NCBI RefSeq assembly: GCF_963678635.1
Contig: NW_026971277.1
Location: 1-22,765 of the forward strand
DNA: 22,765 bases
Reading direction: 5' to 3'
Source of the DNA: Symsagittifera roscoffensis
Lineage: Eukaryota > Xenacoelomorpha > Acoela > Convolutidae
Positions 7,871 through 19,605 of this stretch are shown piece after piece; within the stretch, counting starts at the first letter, position 1; each line of letters opens with the position of its first letter. The notes below the pieces were generated by a model. It was given only the letters and a program-made list of their open reading frames with translations, did not search any database and had not been told where the DNA came from. Both the position numbers and the translations under genes were made by a program.

Positions 7871-8094
7871 CTATGCCAATCTGTGAAATGACCCCAGAAG
7901 AGGAGGTGAGCTCGTTTCTAGCACAAAGTTTGCAAGAGGCAAGTTCGCAAGTTCACAAACCTAACCGATGAATTAGTTCTCTAGATGAGATCGTTCACTT
8001 GGTTAATTGAGGCTTCTGCGATTCGAAGGGGTTTTTTGAAGATCATTATAAAGAAGTTCAAGCTCGTTTTTGTTAAAATTCTATTCTTCTTCAG

Positions 8095-8193
8095 GGAGAA
8101 ACTGCGAAGCAAAAGCTATCGACACCCACAGCTCCAATTTTAGTTCTTGCTCTAGAGCCGCGAGTAGGCCGCTATGACAGTCGTCACGTTTAA
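8095..8193 (+). pseudogene. Short pyruvate-kinase-like frame in module B
   Basis: Copy of the 6596-6694 frame with the same acceptor. The only residue change is near the end (I to V before the stop). It is present in unit 2 module B at 19660-19758. Confidence 0.3.
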
Positions 8194-9148
8194 TTCTCGA
8201 AGCCTGCATTTTTTTGTTATTTATTAACCTCCCGCACTCAGGAAAAAGAGAAAATAATCAATTATTTTACAATTATCATTGTACTTTTATTAAAATTATT
8301 ATTAATTATAAGCGCCAAATTTAGATGTTTAAACAACCTATAATCCATTATAATGATAACATTTTTTGTGACATTATAATAAGCTATAATCAATTATAAA
8401 TGTTTAAAATTGTTCCAAAAATCTCTTATAACCTCTTGTAATCTATTATAATCTATTATACTAGATTAAAATAGTTTTTTTCTGTCAAAATCTCTGAAAG
8501 TGAGATGTCTTGTTAGTCTTTGGTTGATCTGAACCCAAAGTCTTACCACGAAACAAAAGCTTCATAGAGATCCTTTATATTAGTTGAAAGAATCCCACGG
8601 TAGGTGAAATATAACACTTCTATATAAATCATAAAATTAAAGCAGTGTGCTGACATTTTGGTGGTCGAAAAACTTAAATTGTGCGTCATGAAATAACTAT
8701 AATCAAGAAGAAATTTTAAAAAATACGTCATGAATTTGAATTGATTTGAAACTGTTATAACAGTTTTCCTATTTTTCACGTGAACCAACGTCTGCAAAAA
8801 GCATAAAATATAAGCAATACAGGTGGAAGGTTGAAAACAAAATGGGCAAACAAAGGGATTATAATCGATAAAATTGAATTTTTTTGCAAAACAAAAATAA
8901 AATAGAAATTGAGCTGCACCACAACAATTCAGCTTGTTTTTTGCATATATAACTAACCAGCGTTAAATTGGTTATTTATTCATAGAAACATCAGCAAACC
9001 TCGATAATTGATCGATTGATTAATTGGCCCTGGTTAATGGCAATTAATTGTCGAACATCCCCTTATGTGCCAGCATTCTCGCATGGTTTTGCATTTTTTC
9101 AAATATTGAAAGCGTGGGTCGTTCTAGTGAAATGGGCTGTGAGAGACT

Positions 9149-9345
9149 TCGTCCCATGACAGATCTCGACCCATTTTAATTTCAACAGATTTCGTCCCAT
9201 TTCAAAGCGTACAGAGATTTCGTCCCACAATTTTGGATATGGGATGATAGGATATTGAATATGTGACGAAACCTGCATGGGACGAAACCTGCATGGGACA
9301 AAATTTGTTAATGAAATAAATAGGACGAAATCTGTAAAAGGTAGA
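9149..9345. repeat. TTTCGTCCC / GGGACGAAA inverted cluster (module B)
   Basis: Nested perfect arms: CAGATTTCGTCC at 9186-9197 pairs with GGACGAAATCTG at 9323-9334, and TTTCGTCCCAT at 9190-9200 also pairs with ATGGGACGAAA at 9277-9287. Unit 2 counterpart: about 20713-20911. Confidence 0.85.
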
Positions 9346-9559
9346 GGTCTGTGCCAATCTGTAAATGACCACAGAAGAGGAGGTGAGCTCATTTCTAGCA
9401 CAAAGTTTGCAAGGGGCAAGTTCGCAAGTTCAAAAACCTAACCGATGATTTAGTTCTTTACATGAGATCGTTCACTTGGTTAATTGAGGCTTCTGCGATT
9501 CGAAGGGGTTTTATGAAGGCTATAGACCGTTTTTATTAATGGATATCTTTAATTAATTC

Positions 9560-9850
9560 CCCCACTTTTGCAAATGGGGGGATCATTTACAAGGTACAAA
9601 ATTTACACATGATAAACCATTGATTTTTGTTTTTTATGGGGGATGCAATTTGTTAGCAGGTAACCTAGGGGGGGCTTAGAGTTAAAGAGATCCGGTACCG
9701 TTCGAGAGGGGGGTTGATATTTTATCGAAAATTTTTAAGCCCCCCGTCCCCAAAAAATTCGTGCGCATGCTTCTCAGTACGGGCACACTATTTTGTTAAC
9801 TATCCCCTTTTATGGTACCTTGTAACGAATTTACCCCCTATAAAGAAAGA
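9560..9850. mobile_element. Foldback, MITE-like element, unit 1
   Basis: Concentric inverted repeats: TTACAAGGTAC at 9587-9597 pairs with GTACCTTGTAA at 9815-9825, and GGGGGGCTTA at 9669-9678 pairs with TAAGCCCCCC at 9736-9745. Both pairs share a centre at about 9706-9707. Weaker pairing continues outward (CTTTTGCAAATGGGGGG against CCCCCTATAAAGAAAG) and between the arms. There is no coding capacity. This fits a non-autonomous foldback or MITE insertion, but I could not define a target-site duplication. Confidence 0.5.
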
Positions 9851-11121
9851 ATTGAACAGTTAAGCATATACGAATTTAGTACCTTGTTAATTATTAGTAC
9901 ATTAAAAAGTTAACAAGATCTAAAACACTTTTTCGGATGTCAATTAGAAACAGACAAGAAAAATTGGTTCAAACAAAAAGAAACTTGCATAATTTATTTT
10001 ACCTATGTATATATTCCAAATTTGAAAGTTGTGCAATTGATAGTTTATACGTTTCTCATTTCAAATTTAAACTTTAAACTCAGTTTAAATCTTTCTGGGT
10101 CGATTTAAGAGAACAAAAACCAAAACATATCGCGATAGGAATGGTAATCTAAGGCTTAAAACATTTGAATTTAGTTAATTATTTGCTTTTATTATTAATG
10201 CTGAATTTATTACAAAGTCGTATTTCGATTTTGGTTTCACTTATTTGCTTAAACAGAAAATAAAACGTTCACTTTTATATAAATACTAAATTAAAATATA
10301 TATTTGTGAATTTGTGCCGTATTAATTTACAGCTTTTATCTACTTTTGCTGCTTTATATTTTACGCATTTAATATAAAAGAAAAAGAAAGCAAGACAAAA
10401 TTTTCAATAATTTTCGTATATGGATAGAATTATAGAATTATTTTAAGCATTTTTATTATTTTCTACGTTAATTTCAGAGCATACAAAAGCAGCAAAAAGA
10501 ACAGCTAAAAAGAGACGTAATTTGTTCAACTAAATTCATTCGCTTTTTTTCTCAAAAATTGACATTATTTTTGTGTACTTTCACTTTCGTTCTCCCGTTT
10601 CTTTCGTGCGTTGCAAAACCCCAGAAAATGACTAGCTTGACTTATTTTTGATTTTATTTCACATTTTACCATTATTTTACAGGTTATTTCAATCACTTCT
10701 GAGCAAATTTGTTAACATTTTATATACTTTAGATTTTCTTCTAATACAGTGATTGTCCAAATATAGTGTATAAAATACGCATTTAAAACGCGGACTATTC
10801 CTTTCACGTTCATTTTGATGTAGGAGCAAAATTCGCTGTATTCCGCTCTGAATTAAATTTAAAATTGTGATATTTTATTTTCTGTTCCCTGTTCTTTATT
10901 TTAGAAAATTTCCCATTTTATTTCTGCAGCTGCAACTAAACCAAATTATTCGTGCTCGAGTTCGCGAACAAGCAAAATAAAATCATTCCTTACGTTACAA
11001 AAGATTACAACAGGATTCCAGTTTTTTAAAAATAATTATTCTATAAAATCACATCCACCCGCACCGGAGTTCCATGGATAATAATAGATTATATTGAAGC
11101 TTCGTGGTCTGTCTTTCTTTA
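9851..11121. other. AT-rich region without recognised gene, unit 1
   Basis: No domain-bearing frame was seen on either strand. Small perfect palindromes are TATCGCGATA (10128-10137), TGCAGCTGCA (10925-10934) and GTTCGCGAAC (10960-10969). A pyrimidine-rich run, TTTCACTTTCGTTCTCCCGT, starts at 10579, and an acceptor-like ATTATTTTACAG ends at 10681. A promoter or first exon of the pyruvate-kinase-like gene in the next unit would be expected about here, but I cannot identify one. Confidence 0.5.
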
Positions 11122-11415
11122 CCATTACAGATCGCGACCCAATTTAATTTCAACAGATTTCGTCCCATTTCAAAGCGTACACAGATTTCGTCCCACCAAT
11201 TTGGATATGAGATGATAGGATATTGGATATGTGACGAAACCTGCATGGGACGAAACCTGCATGGGACAAAATTTGTTAATGAAATAAATAGGACGAAATT
11301 AGTAAAAGGACGAAGTCTGTGCCAATCTGTGAAATGACTCCAGAAGAGGAGGTGAGCTCGTTTCTAGCACAAAGTTTGCAAGGGGCAAGTTCGCAATTTC
11401 ATTTAACCTAACCGA
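11122..11415. repeat. 294-bp third copy (C) of the inverted cluster, unit 1
   Basis: Matches module A from CCATTACAGATCGCGACC to AACCTAACCGA and lacks the rest of the module. Its details are A-like (CCCACCAATTTGGATAT). It lies 1.6 kb after module B in the same direction. An open frame on each strand crosses it and is treated as incidental. Confidence 0.9.
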
Positions 11416-11487
11416 ACTCTGTTTTGTGTTTTGTGCTGCTTTTTTTTTTCAAAGAGTTAAGTTGAATTTATTAATGTTTAGCTGTTT
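11416..11487. other. Link from copy C to the next unit
   Basis: 72 bp of T-rich sequence joining copy C to the second unit start. This link is seen only once in the window, so the unit boundary cannot be placed more exactly. Confidence 0.6.
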
Positions 11488-12487
11488 GTTTTGTAATCCA
11501 AATTAAATAAAACAAAAAGAACAAATTTTTTTTTGCTCCTGATTCTTTCAAATTATAAAAAATTTGTGTTTCATTTAGAATCATGTCTAAAAAAAGTCGT
11601 TCTAGAAAATTCATAATTGCAAAAGAAGATTGGGTGGTTAATTTTGCACAAATTAAAAAATTTACTGAAAATTTTCTTTATTACTGAAAAAATGAGTTGA
11701 ACATCAGCTTAGAACAACTTTTGTTTTCTCTAAAACATATCCTTAATCGTTAATTTTATCATACTTAAAAGATTATTTTCTAAGATACTATAGCTCAAAC
11801 TCTCGATATTGCATAAATACGGGGGAAAAAGATGAAAAAAAGAACAGTTGAACCTGTATTAAATAGCTTTTTCAGAACCAAATATATATTTTTTCAAACA
11901 ATAAAAGTTTTGATGGTTTAGCGATGGTTTGTACAACAACTCTAGTCATTGTAACTTGGTGTACGGTTAAACCTGCAGCTTAATCGTCAACTGAAGATAT
12001 ACCAAACTACAGAACTAACAAATGAATCAAAAAACTAAGTTTTTTAAAAAAGATTACAATTCTTAGAACAATGGCTAATTTTTTTTTTCGAACCAAAATT
12101 TCCACTGTCTTAAATTTTCTGTACAAAACTAAATAATTACTTGAAATCAATTTTCTATATGTCAAAAAACTCTATTCGGACCGTCCAACAAAAAACTTTC
12201 AATAATTTGTTTTGGAATTTTCCCGTGTTATGCAAGTTAGTAAGCCTCGGTTTTTTCTTCTGACAACTAAAAGTGCTTCTCATGACTCACTGGTCAATTT
12301 TGAGTTGAAGTTTTATACCGTTGGAAAATTCGTTTGGGAGATCAACAGACATATTAAAAAATTGTTTATCGCCCTTTTTTATTTTTTCAAAGATGAACAA
12401 CATTGCTAAATGATGTAGATGAGTTGGCTGAAAGCTGGCATTTCTTTGCAAATCTCTGCTTGCTACGTTTGCATTGTGAAAATCAAA

Positions 12488-14971
12488 GTGTGTATGTAGG
12501 TTTGACTGTATTTGGATATATTCATAGGTAAATCGTAATGATTTTTTTTTCTGAATATTTCTAGTAATCTATAAACAAATGCAAGAAAAAAGTACTTTTT
12601 GTGTATGCGTGTATGTAAGCAAGTTGATGTGTTTTTAAGTATGAGTACAATTTTTTTCCTTATGCGCGTGTAAACCAAAACAATTGTAACTAGAAGATTA
12701 ACTATAACCCAACTTGAATTTTACTAATATTTCTAGTTTTTCTTGAAAGTTAGACAAGATACTATAAGCCTAGTGTATATGTACGCACATATGCTTTGCG
12801 TATGTGTGTATTTATGTAAACTGTATGTATCTATGTAAAAGTGTACAACTTTTTGCATGTATAAATGTAATTAATCATGTATGTACATACTGTTTGTGTG
12901 TACTCATTTGAGTATTTAGAAGTTATGTAAATTTGTAAGTTTTTATGTAAGTAAGAATTCTCGAATGCATGTCCGCTTGATTGAGTGAATGAATACAAGC
13001 ATATTTTTTCAACCAATGCATGTTTTTAGGCAAGTATTTCTGCATATTCGTATATCAGTATGAAAGGCACGGTTATAAGATTGTATGAATGGCAGTCTGT
13101 AATGCGTGATTCTTTTGTCTGAATGTGTGAAGTGAATGCAAGTTGGTTTGTGTGTTTACGGGTGTTTGTATTTCAAAGGTCAGCAGAACTAATAAGTAAA
13201 ATCTTTGCATGTATGTAAGCAAAACTTGCGTATGGGTCTATTTATGTAAATTGTATGTATCTATGAAAAAGTGTGCATTTTTTTGCATGTATAAATGTAA
13301 TTAATCATGTATGCACATACTATTTGTGTGTATTCATTTGAGTATTTAGAATTTATGTTTATTTGTATGTTTTTATGTAAATAAGAATTCTCGAATGCCA
13401 GTCCGCTGGATTGAGTGAATGAAGACCAGCAGTTATTTTGTATCAATGTATGTTTTTCAGTTTAAAAGCTTTTAAAAGTTAGCTGGTTTGCAATTTGTAC
13501 AAACTTATGATTGAAGTTTTATGTCTGTTTAAACGGAAAGTGTGTACACATGAGTAGTTGCATGCTTGTAAAGTACATTCCATGTCTTTTTGTAGGCAAG
13601 TACTTATACATATTCGTATATGAGTATGAAAGGCACGTTTATATGATTTTATGTAAAGACATATGAATGCCAGTCTGTAATGCGTGATTCTTTTTGTCTG
13701 AATGTGTGTATAAATTTGTCTTGAAAGTGTGAAGTGAATGCAAGTTGGTTTATGTGTTTACATGTGCTTGTATTTTAAAGGTCAGCAGAACTAATAAGTG
13801 AAATCTTTGCATGTATGTAAGCAAAACTTGCGTGTGTGTCAATTTATGTAAACTGTATGTATCTATGTAAAAGTGTTCAATTTTTTGCATGTATAAATGT
13901 ACTTAATCACGTATGCACAATTTTATTTGTGTGTATTCATTTGAGTATTTAGAAGTTTGTATGTTTTCAAATGTATGTTTGTATGTTTTTATGTAAGTAA
14001 GAATTCTTGAATGCATGTCCGCTTGATTGAGTGAATGAAGACCAGCAATTATTTTGTATCAATGTATATTTTTCAGTTTAAAAATATTTTAAACTTTGCT
14101 TGTTTGCAAATTGTACAAACTTATGATTGAAGTTTCATGCCTGTTTAAAAGTATGAACCATGTCTGTTTGTAGGTAAGTACTTATGCATTTTCGTATATG
14201 AGTATGAAAGGCACGTTTATATGATTGTATGTAAAGACGTATGAATGCCAGTCTCTAATGCCTGACTCTTTTTGTCTGAATGTGTGTATATATTCGTCTT
14301 GAAAGTGTGAAGTGAAATTAAGCTGGTTTGTGTGTTTAAATGTGGTTCTATTGTAAAGGTCAGCAGAAATATATTATGTCAAAATCTTTGCATGTGTAAA
14401 AGCAAAATTTTCGTATAATTGGTTGCAGGTTTAAAAGCATGTAAGCAAGTATGTAAAATTTATGTTTGTAATAGTTTATTTGCCTTCTTCTTATGTATAG
14501 GACTATGTACGTTTGTATTCATACCTTTATGTAAGACTTCATTTTTGAATGTTTGTATGTATAGAAGTATTTTTGCATATTTGTATGTAATTTTGTACGT
14601 ATGGTTGTATGAATGTCTCTAAGTAACTTTATATATGTATGTATTTATGTAGGTTTGTATGTACGTATCTATGTATGCATGTATGTATGTGTTTATGTAA
14701 GTTTGTACTTATGTATACATGTATGTATGCTTGTATTCACTAAGTGTGTATGTCATTGTTTTTGAATGTAAGTTTGCATGATTAACCTTAAGTAAGTATT
14801 TAATTGTGTATGAATAAACGTATGTTTGTAATAAAATACGCAAGACTGTTTTTTGTGAGTATGCATTTAAGTTTGCAACTTATGAAAAAGTGTTTATGTT
14901 TTTTATCTTTAAAAGTATGCAGCTTTATATGTTTGGTGGGGTATATATGTTTGAGTTTAGTTGTAATCGTT
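12488..14971. repeat. GTATG/TATG-rich block, unit 2
   Basis: Counterpart of 985-3460 with the same composition and order. Small length changes in the TATG runs near 14650-14720 separate it from unit 1. Confidence 0.85.
12810..14421. repeat. Three degenerate direct repeats, unit 2
   Basis: Copies start at 12810, 13240 and 13842, matching 1309, 1740 and 2343. Unit 2 keeps a short stretch near 14065-14080 (ATATTTTTCAGTTTAAAA) that unit 1 lacks near 2570. Confidence 0.8.
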
Positions 14972-16719
14972 TATTTTATTTCATATAAAAGTATATATGT
15001 AACTCAATCCAAAACTTTCTTACCTTTCTTCTTAAGTTTCTCGAATAATCTAGAATAATCAACCAGACACTATAATGACAGTTTTTTTTTCATTTTCTTT
15101 GTTTGCAAAACAGTTTGATATTTTTTTTAAAAAAATTTCTGTGAAATATTTGATCTTCCAGGTATCCTCATTATGAACATTTCACTCTGAAAGAGTGGCA
15201 TATGTTGCATTGATAATTTCAATTTATCTGCAGTCAATGATTATGAAAACTGTTTCAAAATTGTAACAAGAAAGATCAGTTTTCAAGTTTTCACAAAATT
15301 TTGTCGATGGAAGCATCAAACAACAAGTCTAATTGGAGACAGCATAGAGTCCAAAGTGTTTGATGAACTGTTACTCATAGATGTAATAATTACGACAAGA
15401 AACTTCTTAGAAAAAATTTATGGTTTATTGAGGAAAATCATTGATCGTGCAGACATGCGGCTGGTAGTGCTGAAGACGGTAAGCGAGCAAAGTCTCAGTG
15501 ACAGGTACTGTATATTTGAAGGATGATTGATCAATCTCTAAAAACCACAAATTTTCAATGGTTTTTATTTGAAAAATCATAATTTTGAATCAAAGTTATA
15601 AACCCACAGAAGTGAAGCAATTGTGTAATCAGATAAACAGTCAGTACCACTTTTTTTAAATTCAAGATTTATTTAGTCGATAGAGCTTTTTATGAAATAG
15701 CTCAAAATGCTTACGCCTTTTTTCTTTGAAATGAATAGCAAGTCTTTCTGCATTGAGGCTCAAAATTTTAATTCCTCAAAGTCTAACAAACTTTTTATTG
15801 TCAAATTAAACATGTCTTTGTTAGTCGTTCTAGCTTAAGATAACACAATATAATTGACGTTTATCGAAATGCATTGAAACTACAAAATGGCACTTACAAG
15901 TTTTCGGAAACTGCTGTAGCCAAATTGGTGTGAAAGCGTTGTTTAGTGTGAAACAGCTATCATCCTGACGGAATCCGAAGATTCAGGTAGAGTGTTGATG
16001 ATAAGGCTTGATTTTTTATCTTAAAATTTCAAACAACTAACCGTTTTTTGAAGACATGTTTTGTTAATAGAGAAGACAAATATCGATGCAAAAATGAGAA
16101 GAAATTTCATGATGCCAACTGTTTTGATACTGCTAGTAGTGATCACCTCAAACATATATTGAAAGAAAGGTTGAACTCTTGATAGCACAATTAGTTGCAG
16201 ATGAATAATCGAATATTTTGGTCAAAAAGCCACCGTATTTTGAGAGACAATAGCGTAATCAATGAAACATTCAAAAGATCTGATTTATATTAAAAAAACT
16301 CAAAATTTAATTTGTTGAGAAGAGGGTTAATCAATGATAATAACTGATAGCGCTTCAAAATTTTGAATAGAAAGCTCTTGCTAAAGCCAAATTGAGTTAA
16401 TTAGAAGATACTGAGAACAGTTGACTAGATTGTAGTATCAAATTAAAAATTATTTAATTGCATATTCTTTTAATGGAAAAATCAAAAATTTTGGATGCTC
16501 AAATTATAATTCAAAATTTCTGTTAGCACAAAATAGTTTATAGGAAATACTAAACGTTTTCTAGAAGCCCCGAAATTTGTTTCCTTTTAACTATAAAAAA
16601 TGGTATATGCAAGTCTTAGAAATGGCTGCAGCAAAATTAATCGGCCATTTTGGTTTTTATCAGTGTTCTCGTTTTTAAAGATCTTCACCCACTTCATATT
16701 AGCTCTTTCAACCTTTCTA

Positions 16720-17091
16720 TTAAATCAAAGCTTTTGTCATAGATTTTAGACGTTTTTTAGTCTCCTGTAGACACGGAAAATGGAAATGTCGAAATTTTAA
16801 AGCCAATTTCATTATTTTAGAGTTTTCAGTGTTTTGTAATTTTTCTTTGTTTTTACCTTCATTTGGCTGAACGAAATTTTTCATTCTGATTTCGGTCAAA
16901 TTGATTATTAATTTTTGCCTATATAGAGGTGGCGGCCGCCGCACTTGACGAATTTTGCTTTCTTCAAGATTCAGCAATAAAACATGCATTTTTGAAGGAA
17001 ATCGTTCACCGCAGCCAACAGTTAAGCTACGCTGCCAAAATCTTGTGTTTTCCTATATACCATATAGTTTGGTCGCATATAATAGGTATAT
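16720..17091. other. Overlapping unassigned open frames, unit 2
   Basis: Counterpart of 5203-5576. The minus-strand 89-residue frame is intact. The plus-strand frame extends further upstream than in unit 1 because the TAA is TAT. No function can be assigned. Confidence 0.25.
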
Positions 17092-17228
17092 AACGTCATT
17101 TTACATGTAAACAAACCAATACCCCCAAACTTTAGAAGGGAAAACATGCACCGACCAAAACCTAATTCCATTCCCGTTTCCACAACGTTCAGTGGGAATA
17201 CTCAATAATATACCGAAGTTTTACATGA

Positions 17229-17400
17229 GGACTATTAGGTATAAAATTATACATGGTGACAATTAGGATTATTACATAGTGACCATTAGGTATAAAATTA
17301 TACATGGTGACAATTAGGATTATTACATGGTGACCATTGCTGATCATTTAATACATGGTGACCATTATGATTTATACCTAATGGTCATCCATGTATGACA
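17229..17400. repeat. ACATGGTGACC cluster with extra 51-bp copy, unit 2
   Basis: Counterpart of 5713-5833. The segment starting ACTATTAGGTATAAAATTAT at 17231 is repeated from 17282, a 51-bp direct duplication that unit 1 lacks. The following C-run is 11 long instead of 14. Confidence 0.8.
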
Positions 17401-17441
17401 ACCCCCCCCCCCGATCCTAACGCACGATATGCATACTACTC

Positions 17442-17866
17442 GCCTAGAAATGTCTCGATACTTACAAGTACTGATCTAAGTAATCGCATGCGCCTAGAAA
17501 TGTCTCGATACTTACGAGTACTGATCTAAGTAATCGCATGCGCCTAGAAATGTCTCGATTCTTACAAGTACTGATCTAAGTAATCGCATGCGCCTAGAAA
17601 TGTCTCGATACTTACAAGTACTGATATAAGTAATCGCATGCGCCTAGAAATGTCTCGATACTTACAAGTACTGATCTAAGTAATCGCATGCGCATAGAAA
17701 TGTCTCGATACTTACAAGTACTGATCTAAGTAGTCGCATGCGCCTAGAGATGTCTCGATACTTACAAGTACTAATCTAAGTAATCGCATGCGCCTAGAAA
17801 TGTCTCGATACTTACAAGTACTGATCTAAGTAATCGCATGCGCCTAGAAATGTTTCAATACATACA
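17442..17866. repeat. 50-bp tandem array, unit 2
   Basis: Eight full copies start at 17442 and every 50 bp to 17792, with a partial at 17842. Copy-specific variants match unit 1 position for position: GAGTAC in copy 2, GCAT start and TAGTC in copy 6, CTAAT in copy 7. Copy 3 has GATTCTTAC instead of GATACTTAC. Confidence 0.97.
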
Positions 17867-18106
17867 ATACATACGAGTATACATGCATATAAACTTAACG
17901 AGAACTATAATTGACATTACCAGTTTTCTTCCAGGAATATGTACAATTATGAAGTCAAATGGAAGTAAATGATTGGCTAAATGGTTCTTACGCGATTGTT
18001 GAGTTTCAATTGTTCGTTTAGATTTGAGTGCTCACAAATTGCCCTTTTTTCGTTTTGGACCTCGATTATGATTCCAGGAGATAATTTTGGAAAAACTCAC
18101 ACGGTT

Positions 18107-19605
18107 GATCATTAGCATGAATTTCAAGCTCTTTTTTGTTATAATTCTATTCTTCTTCAGGGAGAAACTGCGAAGCAAAAGCTATCGACACCCACAGCTC
18201 CAATTTTAGTTCTTGCTCTAGAGCCGCGAGTAGGCAGCTATGACAGTCGTCACATTTAATTCTCGAAGCCCGCATTTTTTTGTTATTTATTAACCTCCCG
18301 CACTCAGGAAAAAGAGAAATTAATCAATTATTTTACAATTATAATTGTACTTTTATTAAAATTATTATTAATTATAAGCGCCAAATTTAGATGTTTAAAC
18401 AACTTATAATCCATTATAATGATAACATTTTTCGTGACATTATAATAAGCTATAATCAATTATAATTGATTAAAATTGTTCCAAAAATCTCTTATAACCT
18501 CTTGTAATCTATTATAATCTATTATACTAGATTAAAATAGTTTTTTTTCTGTCAAAATCTCTGAAAGTGAGATGTCTTGTTAGTCTTTGGTTGATCTGAA
18601 CCCAAAGTCTTACCACGAAACAAAAGCTTCATAGAGATCCTTTATATTAGTTGAAAGAATCCCACGGTAGGTGAAATATAACACTTCTATATAAATCATA
18701 AAATTAAAGCAGTGTGCTGACATTTTGGTGGTCGAAAAATTTAAAATGTGCGTCATGAAATAACTATAATCAAGAAGAAATTAAAAAAAAAACGTTATGA
18801 ATTTGAATTGATTTGAAACTGTTATAACAGTTTTCCTATTTTTCACATGAACCAACGTCTGCAAAAAGCATAAAATATAAGCAATACAGGTGGAAGGTTG
18901 AAAACAAAATGGGCAAACAAAGGGATTATAATCGATAAAATTGAATTTTTCTGCAAAACAAAAATAAATTAGAAATTTGTTTAAAAAAAAATCAATCGAG
19001 CTGCACCACAACAATTAAGCTTGTTTTTTGCATATATAACTAATCAGCGTTAAATTGGTCAGTTATTCATAAAAACATCAGCAAAACTCGATAATTGATT
19101 GATTGATTAATTGGCCCTGGTTAATGGCAATTATTTGTCGAACATCCACTTAGGTGCCAGCATTCTCGCATGGTTTTGCATTTTTTCAAACATTGAAAGC
19201 GTGGGTCGTTCTAGTGAAATGGGCTGTGAGAGATTTCATCCCATTACAGATCGCGACCCAATTTAATTTCAACAGATTTTGTCCCATTTCAAAGCGTACA
19301 CAGATTTCGTCCCACCAATTTGGATATGGGATGATAGGATATTGGATATGTGACGAAACCTGCATGGGACGAAACCTGCATGGGACAAAATTTGTTAATG
19401 AAATAAATAGGACGAAGTTACTAAAAGGACTAAGTCTATGCCAATCTGTGAAATGACCCCAGAAAAGGAGGTGAGCTCGTTTCTAGCACAAAGTTTGCAA
19501 GAGGCAAGTTCGCAAGTTCACAAACCTAACCGATGAATTAGTTCTCTAGATGAGATCGTTCACTTGGTTAATTGAGGCTTCTGCGATTCGAAGGGGTTTT
19601 TTGAA
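18107..19605. repeat. 1.5-kb module, copy A, unit 2
   Basis: Counterpart of 6542-8040 and A-like at the diagnostic positions (for example it keeps the TTTGTTTAAAAAAAAATCAA stretch absent from B). Its start differs (GCATGAATTTCAAGCTC). Confidence 0.95.

Larger units (their letters stand above)
6542..8040. repeat. 1.5-kb module, copy A, unit 1
   Basis: A direct duplication of 1499 bp. GATCATTA then AAGAAGTTCAAGCTC occurs at 6542 and again at 8041. In order the module holds a short pyruvate-kinase-like open frame, TTATAATC-rich DNA, an 18-bp palindrome and the TTTCGTCCC inverted cluster, ending GCTTCTGCGATTCGAAGGGG. Short open frames inside (7216-7449 minus, 7589-7891 plus) have no recognised domain. 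Confidence 0.95.
8041..9520. repeat. 1.5-kb module, copy B, unit 1
   Basis: Second direct copy, slightly shorter. B-specific features include a deletion near 8909 before GAGCTGCACCACAAC and the variant CCCACAATTTTGGATAT where A has CCCACCAATTTGGATAT. The plus-strand frame seen in A at 7589-7891 is broken here. The minus-strand frame at 9419-9099 (106 codons, with MGRNL and WVEICHGTKS) simply reads the repeated GGGACGAAA words. Confidence 0.95.
1..11487. repeat. Tandem macrosatellite, unit 1 (about 11.5 kb)
   Basis: The sequence starting at position 1 (GTTTTGTAATCCAAATTAAA) recurs at 11488, and the match continues to the end of the window. Checked anchors: 96 pairs with 11583, 3644 with 15162, 5877 with 17442, 6596 with 18161, and 11130 with 22701. 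The unit limits given are arbitrary because both window edges lie inside repeated sequence; the true breakpoint is not visible. The unit contains a decayed pyruvate-kinase-like gene, several nested repeat systems and no intact gene that I recognise. Confidence 0.97.
11579..16293 (+). pseudogene. Decayed pyruvate-kinase-like gene, unit 2
   Basis: This is the second copy of the 92-4776 remnant. Pieces lie at 11583-11687 (a), 11876-11983 (b), about 12212-12409 (c), 15162-15526 (d), about 15844-15986 (e), 16054-16182 (g) and 16201-16293 (h). The frame break in d and both frame breaks in e are the same as in unit 1, so the gene was already broken before the unit duplicated. Differences from unit 1 are the 13-bp insertion ahead of the B-domain block, a T-run change at its end, two residue changes in a, one in g (W to C) and one in h (P to R). 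I see no sign that coding potential is being kept. Confidence 0.65.

Noticed and set aside
7589-7891. 100-codon plus-strand frame in module A as a gene
   Set aside because: It starts at GTG, reads through the inverted TTTCGTCCC words and is broken in module B. The unit 1 versus unit 2 changes are three amino-acid-altering to one silent.
9099-9419. 106-codon minus-strand frame in module B as a gene
   Set aside because: It translates the same inverted repeat words, has no domain and is not kept in module A.
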